The position numbers were made by a program, and so were the translations under genes. Shown piece after piece: positions 36,527 through 44,066 of a stretch of DNA of 64,000 nucleotides. The notes under the pieces are model-generated. The model worked only from the letters and a program-made list of their open reading frames with translations, was not told where the DNA came from and searched no databases. The stretch covers positions 1 to 64,000 of the forward strand of contig CANSJQ010000001.1 of assembly GCA_947647275.1 (NCBI GenBank), given 5' to 3'. The stretch's first letter is position 1. Every line of letters begins with the position of its first letter. The stretch is from an uncultured Clostridiaceae bacterium (lineage in GTDB: Bacteria; Bacillota; Clostridia; TANB77; CAG-508).

Positions 36527-36555
36527 TTGAAAAAAAATAAAAAATCTTATATTAT
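36527..36555 (+). promoter_or_regulatory. SigA promoter for the solute-binding protein gene
   Basis: TTGAAA (36527-36532), 17 bp, TATTAT (36550-36555), 44 bp before the start codon. Confidence 0.6.
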
Positions 36556-36598
36556 AAGAAAAGATTAATTCTAGAAATATAAAATAAGGAGATTAATT

Positions 36599-38185
36599 AT
36601 GAAATCAAATTTCTTTAAATATATTTTTATAATATTTGCAATATGCATTATAATATATTCAGTTTATGCAATATATTTTAAAGAAAAAGACAATACCAAT
36701 GAAAATGTACAAGCTACTGAACAAGAAATAGTAGAGAAGAAAGATATAAGACTTGGAATATCAAATTTTGATAATATAAATCCATTAATATCAAATAATA
36801 AAGAAGTTTTAAATATAGATAAGCTAATATTTGAGCCATTACTAAATATAACAAAAGATTATAAAATAGAGATGTGCTTAGCAACAGAATGTTCAAAAAC
36901 TTCAGAAACATCATATATAGTAAAAATAGATAATAATAAAAAATGGCAAGATGGCTCATCTTTTACAGCAAAAGATATACAATTTACAATAGATAGATTA
37001 AAAGAAGGAACATCAGTATATGCATATAATGTTCAAAAAATATCAAGTGTAGAAATAATAGATAGTAGTACAATAAAAATAAATTTAAGTGAAGAAGTAC
37101 CATTTTTTGAATATAACTTAACCTTCCCAATATTACCAAATAACTATTATATAGGAGAAGACTTCTATACATCAACAAAAGCGCCAATAGGAACAGGAAT
37201 GTATAAAATTTCTTCAATAGATAGTAGCAATATTAAATTAGAAAAAAATGAAAAATGGTGGAATAAAGAAAATGAAAATGCAAAAATACAAACAATTGAT
37301 ATAAAAATATTTTCAGAGATAGGTGAGATATATAATAGCTTCAAATTAGGAAATATAGATATATTTACAACATCAAATTACGATTTAGAAAATTATATTG
37401 GAACAATAGGATATGCAAAAACGGAATTTAAAGGAAGAGAATTTGACTATTTAGCATTTAATTGTGAAGATAGTATATTAAAAAATATACAGGTAAGAAA
37501 AGCAATAGGGTATAGCATAGACAAAACGAATATTACTTCCACAATTTTTAATAATAATTGTTATATATCAGACTTTACTTTAGACTATGGAAATTATTTA
37601 TATACAAATAATAATTTAAGTTCAGGTTATAATACTGAGCAAGCAAAAAAAGTATTACAAGAAGATGGTTGGCAATATAAAAACAATAAATGGCAAAAAA
37701 CTGAAAATTATAAAACAAGCAGGATAAATTTAAATTTAACAGTAAATAGAGATGATACAAATAGAGTAGCAGTAGCAGAAAATATAAAAGCTCAGCTTGC
37801 ACAAATAGGAATAAATGTAACAATAAATAAAGTATCCACAAGTCAGTATAATAATATTTTACAAAATAAAAATTACCAAATGATATTAACAGGAGTATAT
37901 AATTCATATAGTCCAGATGTAGAAACATTTTTAGGACAAAATAACTTACAAAATTATAAAAATGATGAGTTAAATACAATTTTATCAGATGTAAAAAATA
38001 TAAAAGAAGAGAATTTGTTAAAAGAAAAATACAATAAAATTGTAGAAATATATAATAATGAACTACCATTTTTAAGCTTATATAGAAGCAAATCAACTGT
38101 AATAAGAAGTCAAAAGTTAGCAGGAGAATTAACACCAAATAACTACTTTAGCTATTATAATTTTTATACATGGAGCAGAATGTAG
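36599..38185 (+). CDS. Family 5 extracellular solute-binding protein (peptide-type)
   Basis: This 528-residue protein has an N-terminal membrane helix (~residues 7-27) without a lipobox cysteine, so it is membrane-anchored rather than a lipoprotein. The SBP_bac_5 pattern is visible: KWQDGSSFTAKDIQFTIDRL, GTGMYKI, REFDYLAFN, VRKAIGYSIDK and the C-terminal LPFLSLYRSKSTV. It would bind oligopeptides or similar ligands outside the cell. No ABC permease or ATPase is adjacent, so it may serve a distant transporter or act as a sensor. It has its own promoter. Confidence 0.85.
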   Translation: MKSNFFKYIFIIFAICIIIYSVYAIYFKEKDNTNENVQATEQEIVEKKDIRLGISNFDNINPLISNNKEVLNIDKLIFEPLLNITKDYKIEMCLATECSKTSETSYIVKIDNNKKWQDGSSFTAKDIQFTIDRLKEGTSVYAYNVQKISSVEIIDSSTIKINLSEEVPFFEYNLTFPILPNNYYIGEDFYTSTKAPIGTGMYKISSIDSSNIKLEKNEKWWNKENENAKIQTIDIKIFSEIGEIYNSFKLGNIDIFTTSNYDLENYIGTIGYAKTEFKGREFDYLAFNCEDSILKNIQVRKAIGYSIDKTNITSTIFNNNCYISDFTLDYGNYLYTNNNLSSGYNTEQAKKVLQEDGWQYKNNKWQKTENYKTSRINLNLTVNRDDTNRVAVAENIKAQLAQIGINVTINKVSTSQYNNILQNKNYQMILTGVYNSYSPDVETFLGQNNLQNYKNDELNTILSDVKNIKEENLLKEKYNKIVEIYNNELPFLSLYRSKSTVIRSQKLAGELTPNNYFSYYNFYTWSRM

Positions 38186-38204
38186 GAGATACAAATAATT
38201 TATT

Positions 38205-38253
38205 CATACCTTAGGGGCTTAATCGGTAAGGAATACCAAATTACGCCCCTACA
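38205..38253. repeat. Dispersed AGGGGC...GCCCCTAC palindromic repeat
   Basis: CTTAGGGGCTTAATCGGTAAGG ... TACGCCCCTACA has inverted ends (AGGGGC / GCCCCT). It is a member of the GTAGGGG group in inverse or partial form. Confidence 0.55.
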
Positions 38254-38299
38254 TTTAAAAATAATTAATACAAAAAAATAAAAAATAAACAAAAAATAC

Positions 38300-38327
38300 T
38301 TGACAAAAAAATATAATAGTATATAAT
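38300..38327 (+). promoter_or_regulatory. SigA promoter of recA
   Basis: TTGACA (38300-38305), 16 bp, TATAAT (38322-38327), both consensus. No LexA/SOS box (GAAC...GTTC type) was seen nearby. Confidence 0.8.
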
Positions 38328-38373
38328 AAAACAAACAAAAGTTTAGAAAACAAATATTTAGGAGGAAAAATAA

Positions 38374-39414
38374 ATGAGTAATGAAAATTCAGAAAAAATG
38401 AGAGCACTAGAAGCAGCACTAGGACAAATAGAAAAGCAATTTGGAAAAGGTTCAGTAATGAAACTAGGAGAATTCCAAGCAATGAATGTAGAAGCTATAC
38501 CAACAGGAGCATTAAGCTTAGACATTGCATTAGGAATAGGTGGAATTCCACGTGGAAGAATAATAGAAGTATATGGTCCAGAATCTTCTGGAAAAACAAC
38601 ACTTGCACTTCATATGATAGCAGAAGCACAAAAAATGGGTGGAGAAGCAGCATTCGTAGATGCAGAACACGCATTAGACCCAGTATATGCAAAACATTTA
38701 GGTGTAGATATAGATAACCTAATAGTATCACAACCAGATACAGGGGAACAAGCACTAGAAATAGCAGAAGCGCTAGTAAGAAGTGGAGCATTAGATGTAA
38801 TAGTAATAGACTCAGTAGCAGCGCTAGTTCCAAAAGCAGAAATAGATGGAGATATGGGAGACTCACACATAGGTCTTCAAGCAAGGTTAATGTCACAAGC
38901 TTTAAGAAAATTAGCAGGAGCTATAAACAAATCAAAATGCTGTATAGTATTTATTAACCAATTAAGAGAAAAAGTAGGAGTTATGTTTGGTAACCCTGAA
39001 ACAACAGCAGGAGGTAGAGCATTAAAATATTATGCATCAGTACGTTTAGACATAAGAAAAGTAGAAAATATAAAACAAGATGGAGAAGTAGTAGGAAATA
39101 GAGCAAGAGTAAAAGTAGTAAAAAATAAAGTAGCACCACCATTTAGAGAAGCAGAATTTGATATAGTATATGGAAAAGGAATATCAAAAGAAGGAAATAT
39201 ACTAGATATAGCAGTAAACTTAGATATAGTAGAAAAAAGTGGTTCATGGTTCAGCTATAATGGAGATAGAATAGGACAAGGAAGAGAAAACGTAAAAAAA
39301 TACCTAATAGATAATCCAGAAATGTCAAAAGAGATAGAAGAAAAAATAAGAACAAAATTCTCAGAAGCTTTTGAAAAAAGCTTAGGTGATGAAGAGCTAG
39401 AAGAAGACGAATAA
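38374..39414 (+). CDS. recA: Recombinase RecA
   Basis: This is a 346-residue RecA of normal length. Walker [11 protein letters not shown] (about residue 69), Walker [14 protein letters not shown], loop L1/L2 region [21 protein letters not shown] and [34 protein letters not shown] are all intact, with the usual acidic tail (DEELEEDE). It catalyses strand exchange and stimulates LexA cleavage. ATG 38374 follows AGGAGG, under a consensus promoter and ended by a bidirectional terminator. Confidence 0.98.
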   Translation: MSNENSEKMRALEAALGQIEKQFGKGSVMKLGEFQAMNVEAIPTGALSLDIALGIGGIPRGRIIEVYGPESSGKTTLALHMIAEAQKMGGEAAFVDAEHALDPVYAKHLGVDIDNLIVSQPDTGEQALEIAEALVRSGALDVIVIDSVAALVPKAEIDGDMGDSHIGLQARLMSQALRKLAGAINKSKCCIVFINQLREKVGVMFGNPETTAGGRALKYYASVRLDIRKVENIKQDGEVVGNRARVKVVKNKVAPPFREAEFDIVYGKGISKEGNILDIAVNLDIVEKSGSWFSYNGDRIGQGRENVKKYLIDNPEMSKEIEEKIRTKFSEAFEKSLGDEELEEDE

Positions 39415-39420
39415 GAATAA

Positions 39421-39462
39421 AAAATAAAATGTGATTTACAAAAGTAAATCACATTTTATTTT
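39421..39462. terminator. Bidirectional terminator recA / pepV
   Basis: AATAAAATGTGATTTAC / GTAAATCACATTTTATT stem between convergent genes, with T-runs in both directions. Confidence 0.88.
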
Positions 39463-40869
39463 TTATTCTAATAATTTATATAAAGCATTAGCATATATAT
39501 TGGTTGCTAAAAGCAATTTATCAATTTCTATAAATTCATCTACTTTATGACACATATCTTCATCTCCTGGGAAATTCATTCCAAAAGAAACACAATTATC
39601 AAAAGCTCTAGCATATGTAGCTCCGCCAATAGCAATAGGCTCAAGCTTAGTACTACATACTTTATTAAAAATGTCACACAAAGTAGTTATTAAATTGTTA
39701 TTTTTATCAACATATAAAGGCTCTTGTCTACCAATAACCTCAATGCTAAAATTACCAAAATATTTGTAAAAAATATTTATAATATCATCCATAGAAGTAT
39801 GAATAGGGATTCTTAAATTAATACCAATGTTAATTTTGTTATCTTTAATATAAAGTTTAGAAGTATTTAAAGTTAAAGTACCAGACTCATCCTTAATATT
39901 TATTTTCATATTGCTTCCAGAATAATCATCCCCAATATATTTGCAAAATGTGGATAGTATAGGTATAGAAAGATTAACTTTAACAAATAAATCATTTAGA
40001 ACAGTTAATAATTTTGTAATAGCATTTACACCAAGTTCAGGGTGAGCACTATGACTAGCTTTACCATAAGAAGTTAGCTTTATATTATTCTCATCAATTT
40101 TATAAATATCAATTTCATATGAGTATTTGGTAATAATATCTTTTAAAATTGATATTATATATTCTGCTTTAAAGCTTTTATTTATTTTTAAAATGCTACT
40201 AGCAAGTTTAGGGACTACATTAATAGCGTTATTGTTACAATCTAAACTTTCAATTTCTATAGGTAAATTTTGAGGAAGTCTTGCAGAAAGTAAAAGAGAA
40301 AGGACACCTTTTTCAGCAAATATAACTGGAAAAGTTCCATCAGGGCTAAAAGAGACAGTAGGAAGTTCTTCATGTTCTTTATAATATTTAATACATTTCC
40401 AATCCTTTTCTTCATTAAGACCTACAATTAGCCTCATTCTTTTATTCATTTTTATATTATTAGCTTTACAATATTCTAAAACAGCTTTCATTGCATAAAG
40501 AGAAGCAATAACAGGTCCTTTATCATCAATAGCGCCTCTACCATAAATACAATTATTTCTAATAGTAGGAATAAAAGGCGAGTAAGTCCAATCATCATCT
40601 TTGGCAGGAACAACATCTAAGTGACCAATAATTCCAATTAACTCTTCACCTTCACCACATTCTGCATATCCACAATAACCATCAATGTTTTTTGTTTTAA
40701 AACCTAATTTTTGAGCTAAATTTAAAAAATATTTTAAAGCTTCTGAACAAGCATTACCAAAAGGAAAGTATGAACTTTCTTCAGGATCTGAAACACTAGG
40801 ATATGTAATTAAATCACAAACAGAAGCTATAATTTCATTACTGTTATTTTTAATATATTCTTTAAACAT
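39463..40869 (-). CDS. pepV: Dipeptidase PepV (M20 family)
   Basis: This is a 468-residue cytosolic zinc dipeptidase. Metal-binding motifs IIGHLDVVPAKDDDWTYSPF, YGRGAIDDKGP and GLNEEKDW are in order, followed by the lid-domain segment SFSPDGTFPVIFAEKG that is typical of PepV. The final HKVDE supplies the last ligand. It hydrolyses Xaa-dipeptides to amino acids. AGGAGG precedes ATG 40869. The gene is monocistronic on the minus strand. Confidence 0.92.
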   Translation of the reverse strand: MFKEYIKNNSNEIIASVCDLITYPSVSDPEESSYFPFGNACSEALKYFLNLAQKLGFKTKNIDGYCGYAECGEGEELIGIIGHLDVVPAKDDDWTYSPFIPTIRNNCIYGRGAIDDKGPVIASLYAMKAVLEYCKANNIKMNKRMRLIVGLNEEKDWKCIKYYKEHEELPTVSFSPDGTFPVIFAEKGVLSLLLSARLPQNLPIEIESLDCNNNAINVVPKLASSILKINKSFKAEYIISILKDIITKYSYEIDIYKIDENNIKLTSYGKASHSAHPELGVNAITKLLTVLNDLFVKVNLSIPILSTFCKYIGDDYSGSNMKINIKDESGTLTLNTSKLYIKDNKINIGINLRIPIHTSMDDIINIFYKYFGNFSIEVIGRQEPLYVDKNNNLITTLCDIFNKVCSTKLEPIAIGGATYARAFDNCVSFGMNFPGDEDMCHKVDEFIEIDKLLLATNIYANALYKLLE

Positions 40870-40932
40870 AAGTTCCTCCTTTATATATGTATATTATCAA
40901 ATTAAAAAAATATTACTAATATTAATAATAAG

Positions 40933-40969
40933 CAAAAAAAAACACCCATTAAAATTGATAAATGGGTGT
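40933..40969 (-). terminator. Terminator of the small minus-strand gene
   Basis: On the minus strand ACACCCATT ... AATGGGTGT is followed by nine T, just after the stop of the 78-codon gene. Confidence 0.85.
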
Positions 40970-40978
40970 AGGAGAAGA

Positions 40979-41215
40979 TTAAAGAAGTTCAGGAATTTTA
41001 GTATTTAATAATGTGCGAAGCCTAGTAATGTCGATTTCATTAAAACTTGAAAAGTCAATCATATAAATAATGAAATCGCCACGTACAAATGAAGATTTTA
41101 TGTACTCATTTCCAATTCCGACATCCTTTGAAATTTCAAAGAATTCTTTTTCTTTGCTTCTGTTTACAATCATTATATAGCTGTTTCGATTAGCATTACA
41201 TCTTACTGTTCTCAT
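40979..41215 (-). CDS. Hypothetical 78-aa protein
   Basis: The track extends to 41365, but AAGGAGAC lies just before ATG 41215, giving a 78-residue product (MRTVRCNANRNSYIMIVNRSKEKEF...), and the upstream part looks like non-coding leader. The protein has mixed strands and helices, no membrane segment and no recognised motif. It is monocistronic, with its own terminator, between pepV and the divergent rimP operon. Function unknown. Confidence 0.55.
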   Translation of the reverse strand: MRTVRCNANRNSYIMIVNRSKEKEFFEISKDVGIGNEYIKSSFVRGDFIIYMIDFSSFNEIDITRLRTLLNTKIPELL

Positions 41216-41295
41216 GTATAAAGTCTCCTTAGTATTATTTGATACTAATATTATACTACAAAAACATAAAAAAATCAATTTTTTACAAAAAACGC

Positions 41296-41324
41296 TTGTA
41301 ATTTTTACCAAAAAAGGATATAAT
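41296..41324 (+). promoter_or_regulatory. SigA promoter of the rimP-nusA-infB operon
   Basis: TTGTAA (41296-41301), 17 bp, TATAAT (41319-41324). Confidence 0.75.
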
Positions 41325-41351
41325 AATATAAGTAAAACAAAATGAATTAGC

Positions 41352-41376
41352 AAGAGCGGAAGCAAATTCCGCTCTT
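41352..41376 (+). promoter_or_regulatory. rimP leader hairpin
   Basis: AAGAGCGGAA / TTCCGCTCTT perfect 10-bp stem in the leader, followed by TAATT and then the RBS. Probably a leader/attenuator element like those described upstream of rimP in Firmicutes; not proven. Confidence 0.5.
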
Positions 41377-41401
41377 AATTCATATTAAAGGAGGTCTTTA
41401 A

Positions 41402-41863
41402 TTGGCAAGTATTGAAGAAAGAGTTGAAGAACTAGTAAAACCAAAAGTTCAAGAATTAGGATATGAATTATATGACGTTCAATATTCAAAAGAAGGAAAA
41501 GATTATTTTTTAAGAATATTTATAGACAATAAAGAAGGAATAGACTTAAATGATTGTGAAAAAGTTAGCGATGGCATAAATGAATTACTTGATGAAGCAG
41601 ACTATATAAAAGAACAATATTTCCTAGAGGTTTCCTCACCAGGAATAGAAAGAATACTTAGAAAAGATAAACATTTAGAAGAATCTATAGGAAAAGAAAT
41701 AGAAATAAAATTATTTAAACCATTTAATGAAAGCAAAGAATGGTCAGGAACATTAGAAAAATTTGATAACGAAAAAATTACAATAAAATATATAGAAAAT
41801 GATGAAGAAATAGAAATTGATAGAAAAAATATATCACTTATGAAACAAAAATATAATTGGTAA
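41402..41863 (+). CDS. rimP: Ribosome maturation factor RimP
   Basis: This 153-residue protein has the family motifs VQELGYELYDVQY, LRIFIDNKEGIDLNDCEKVSDGINELLDE and FLEVSSPGIERIL. It is needed for 30S subunit maturation. TTG 41402 is preceded by AAAGGAGG with seven-base spacing, so the TTG start is well supported. It is the first gene of the conserved rimP-nusA-rnpM-ylxQ-infB-rbfA group. Confidence 0.95.
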   Translation: MASIEERVEELVKPKVQELGYELYDVQYSKEGKDYFLRIFIDNKEGIDLNDCEKVSDGINELLDEADYIKEQYFLEVSSPGIERILRKDKHLEESIGKEIEIKLFKPFNESKEWSGTLEKFDNEKITIKYIENDEEIEIDRKNISLMKQKYNW

Positions 41864-41865
41864 AC

Positions 41866-41946
41866 TAGAAGTTAGGAGTTAGAATAATAAAGGTAATTAC
41901 TTCAAAAAAATTCACCTTAAAATCCAACCACCAACTTCCAACATCT
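41866..41946. repeat. Nested palindromic repeat (GAAGTTGGAA family)
   Basis: AGAAGTTAGGAGTTAGAATAATAAAGGTAATTACTTC ... TTCACCTT ... CCAACCACCAACTTCCAAC, located between rimP and nusA, ending at the nusA RBS. Confidence 0.7.
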
Positions 41947-41967
41947 ATAAAAGGGAGGAATATAAAA

Positions 41968-43362
41968 ATGAAAAAGAAACAAACAAAAGTAAACGGACCA
42001 GCAATTGATAGCACAGAATTAATATTTGCAATGGAGGAACTTGAAAAAGAGAATGGAATAAAAAAAGAAGAAATGTTAGAAACAATTGAAACAGCATTAG
42101 TTACAGCATATAAAAGAAATTATGATTGCGAAGACGAGAATGTAAAAATAACAATGGATAAAGAAACAGGCGAAATACATGTTTATATGCAAAAAGAGAT
42201 AGTAGAAGAAGTAGAAAACGAAAAAGTACAAATATCATTAGAAGAAGCACAAAAAATAGATAAAAAATATAAAGTAGGAGATGTTATAGAAAATGAACTT
42301 GTGCCAAAAAACTTTGGTAGAATTGCAGCAGGAACAGCAAAACAAGTAATAATACAAAAAATAAGAGAAGCATCTCGTGAATTTTTATATAATGAATTTA
42401 ATGATAAAAAAGGTGAAATAGTATCAGGTATAGTACAAAAGGCAGATGGAGGAGTAGTAATAGTAGACTTAGGAAGACTAGAAGGAGTTATGCCATTAAA
42501 AGAACAAATTATGACTGAAAAGTATCATGTAAATGATAAAATAAGAGCATGTGTTGTAGGAGTAGAAAAGGGATTAAAAGGAAGTACACAAGTAATAATT
42601 TCAAGAAGCCATAATGATTTTGTAAGGAAATTATTTGAACTTGAAATTCCAGAAATATATGAAGGATTAATAGAAATAAAAAGTGTATCAAGAGATGCGG
42701 GAAACAGATGTAAAGTAGCAGTATACTCACCAAATGAAAATATAGACCCAGTAGGTTCATGTGTTGGACAAAAAGGTATACGTATACAAAATATAATAAA
42801 CGAATTAAATGGTGAAAAAATAGATGTAATAGAATGGAATGAAGACCCAGCAATATATATATCATCAGCATTATTACCAGCTACAGTAATGGCAGTAGAT
42901 ATAAAGGAAGAGGAACACTTTGCACAAGTAATTGTCCCAGATGACCAATTATCATTAGCAATAGGAAAAGCAGGACAAAATGCACGTTTAGCAGCAAGGT
43001 TAACAAATTGGAAAATAGATATAAAGAGTGAAACACAATTTAGAGAAATGATAGAAAAAATGCAAAATCAAGCAATAGAAGAGAACAAATCAGATATAGA
43101 AAATGTAGAAGAAGCTATACCAGAAGTTGAAACTAATAATGAAGTAGAAAATATTGAAACAGTAGAGGAAACACCTAAAAAAAGAGGTAGGAAGAAAAAA
43201 GAAGAAACAGTAGGGGAATCTAAAGTAGAAGAAGTAGAAGAAACTACTAAAAAGAAGACTAGAAAAAAGAAAGAAGAAGCAGTAGAGGAAAGTGAAAAAG
43301 AAATAGTAGAAGAAGCACCTAAAAAAAGAGGTAGAAAGAAAAAAGAAGAAACACAACAATAG
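41968..43362 (+). CDS. nusA: Transcription termination/antitermination protein NusA with basic C-terminal tail
   Basis: This 464-residue protein has an N-terminal RNAP-binding domain, an S1 domain (KGEIVSGIVQKADGGVVIVDLGRLEGVMP) and KH domains (VGSCVGQKGIRIQNIINEL, LAIGKAGQNARLAARLTNWKIDI). The last ~80 residues are an unusual Glu/Lys tail with three copies of KK(R/T)(G/-)RKKKEE, resembling AT-hook (RGRKKK) repeats. The tail may bind nucleic acid. AAGGGAGG precedes ATG 41968. NusA modulates pausing and termination and couples to ribosome assembly. Confidence 0.95.
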   Translation: MKKKQTKVNGPAIDSTELIFAMEELEKENGIKKEEMLETIETALVTAYKRNYDCEDENVKITMDKETGEIHVYMQKEIVEEVENEKVQISLEEAQKIDKKYKVGDVIENELVPKNFGRIAAGTAKQVIIQKIREASREFLYNEFNDKKGEIVSGIVQKADGGVVIVDLGRLEGVMPLKEQIMTEKYHVNDKIRACVVGVEKGLKGSTQVIISRSHNDFVRKLFELEIPEIYEGLIEIKSVSRDAGNRCKVAVYSPNENIDPVGSCVGQKGIRIQNIINELNGEKIDVIEWNEDPAIYISSALLPATVMAVDIKEEEHFAQVIVPDDQLSLAIGKAGQNARLAARLTNWKIDIKSETQFREMIEKMQNQAIEENKSDIENVEEAIPEVETNNEVENIETVEETPKKRGRKKKEETVGESKVEEVEETTKKKTRKKKEEAVEESEKEIVEEAPKKRGRKKKEETQQ

Positions 43363-43410
43363 GACATGAATTAAAAATAAAGTGAATACAATAAACAAGG
43401 AGTGAAAATT

Positions 43411-43665
43411 TTGAAAAGTTTACCACAAAGAACATGTATAGGTTGCAATCAAATAAAACTAAAAAAAGAACTAATAAGAATAGTAAAGAATAAAGAAGAT
43501 CAAATTTTCATAGATAAAACAGGAAAAGCAAATGGTAGAGGAGCATACATATGTGACAATATAGAATGCTTAGAAAAAGCCATAAAAACAAAAAGATTAG
43601 AAAGAAGCTTTGAAACACAAATAAGTGATGACATATACAATCAATTAAGAGAAACAATTAAATAG
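43411..43665 (+). CDS. rnpM: RNase P modulator RnpM (YlxR)
   Basis: This 84-residue protein has the YlxR family motifs LPQRTCIGCNQIKLKKELIRIV, TGKANGRGAYIC and LERSF. YlxR/RnpM binds RNase P RNA and modulates its activity. AAGGAG lies eight bases before TTG 43411; the track GTG 43402 overlaps that RBS, so TTG is preferred. It follows nusA in the standard order. Confidence 0.92.
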   Translation: MKSLPQRTCIGCNQIKLKKELIRIVKNKEDQIFIDKTGKANGRGAYICDNIECLEKAIKTKRLERSFETQISDDIYNQLRETIK

Positions 43666-43737
43666 AAGTTGGAAGTTGGAATATAGGGTAAATACTTCGA
43701 AAAAATTACCCTAAATCCAACGTCTAACCTCCAAAAG
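43663..43737. repeat. Nested palindromic repeat (GAAGTTGGAA family)
   Basis: GAAGTTGGAAGTTGGAA, then GGGTAAATACTTCGAAAAAATTACCC, then TCCAACGTCTAACCTCCAA. Outer and inner arms both pair. The element starts at the rnpM stop codon and ends at the ylxQ RBS. Confidence 0.8.
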
Positions 43738-43745
43738 GAGTTAAA

Positions 43746-44066
43746 ATGGAACAAAACAAAGCACTAAGACTTTTAGGCTTAGCAGCCAGAGCAGGGAAAG
43801 TAGCTTTTGGAACAGAAAGTGTTATAGAAACAATAGAAAATAAAAAAGCAAAAATTGTACTTGTAGCAGAAGATGCAGCAGATAGAACAAAAAGAAATAT
43901 TAAAAGAATTTCAGAAGAAAACCATGTAAGCATACGAATATATGGAACGATAGAAACTTTAAGTAAATGGGTAGGAAAAGAAAATAAAGCAGTAATTTGT
44001 ATAAAAGATATAAATTTTGCAAATGAGATATTAAAAATTATTGATGGGGGTGAAATTATTGGGTAA
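43746..44066 (+). CDS. ylxQ: L7Ae-family ribosomal protein YlxQ
   Basis: This 106-residue L7Ae/L30e-fold RNA-binding protein reads [41 protein letters not shown] and [12 protein letters not shown]. It is found between rnpM and infB in most Firmicutes, probably as a K-turn-binding ribosome-associated protein. GGAG precedes ATG 43746. It overlaps the chosen infB start by 8 bp. Confidence 0.88.
   Translation: MEQNKALRLLGLAARAGKVAFGTESVIETIENKKAKIVLVAEDAADRTKRNIKRISEENHVSIRIYGTIETLSKWVGKENKAVICIKDINFANEILKIIDGGEIIG

Noticed and set aside
38374-39414. SOS box upstream of recA
   Set aside because: No GAAC...GTTC-type operator was found near the promoter.
42509-42871. Long minus-strand ORFs opposite nusA, infB, dnaK and the pilus genes
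   Set aside because: Leu/Ile/Phe-rich shadow frames typical of AT-rich genes, with no RBS or domain.
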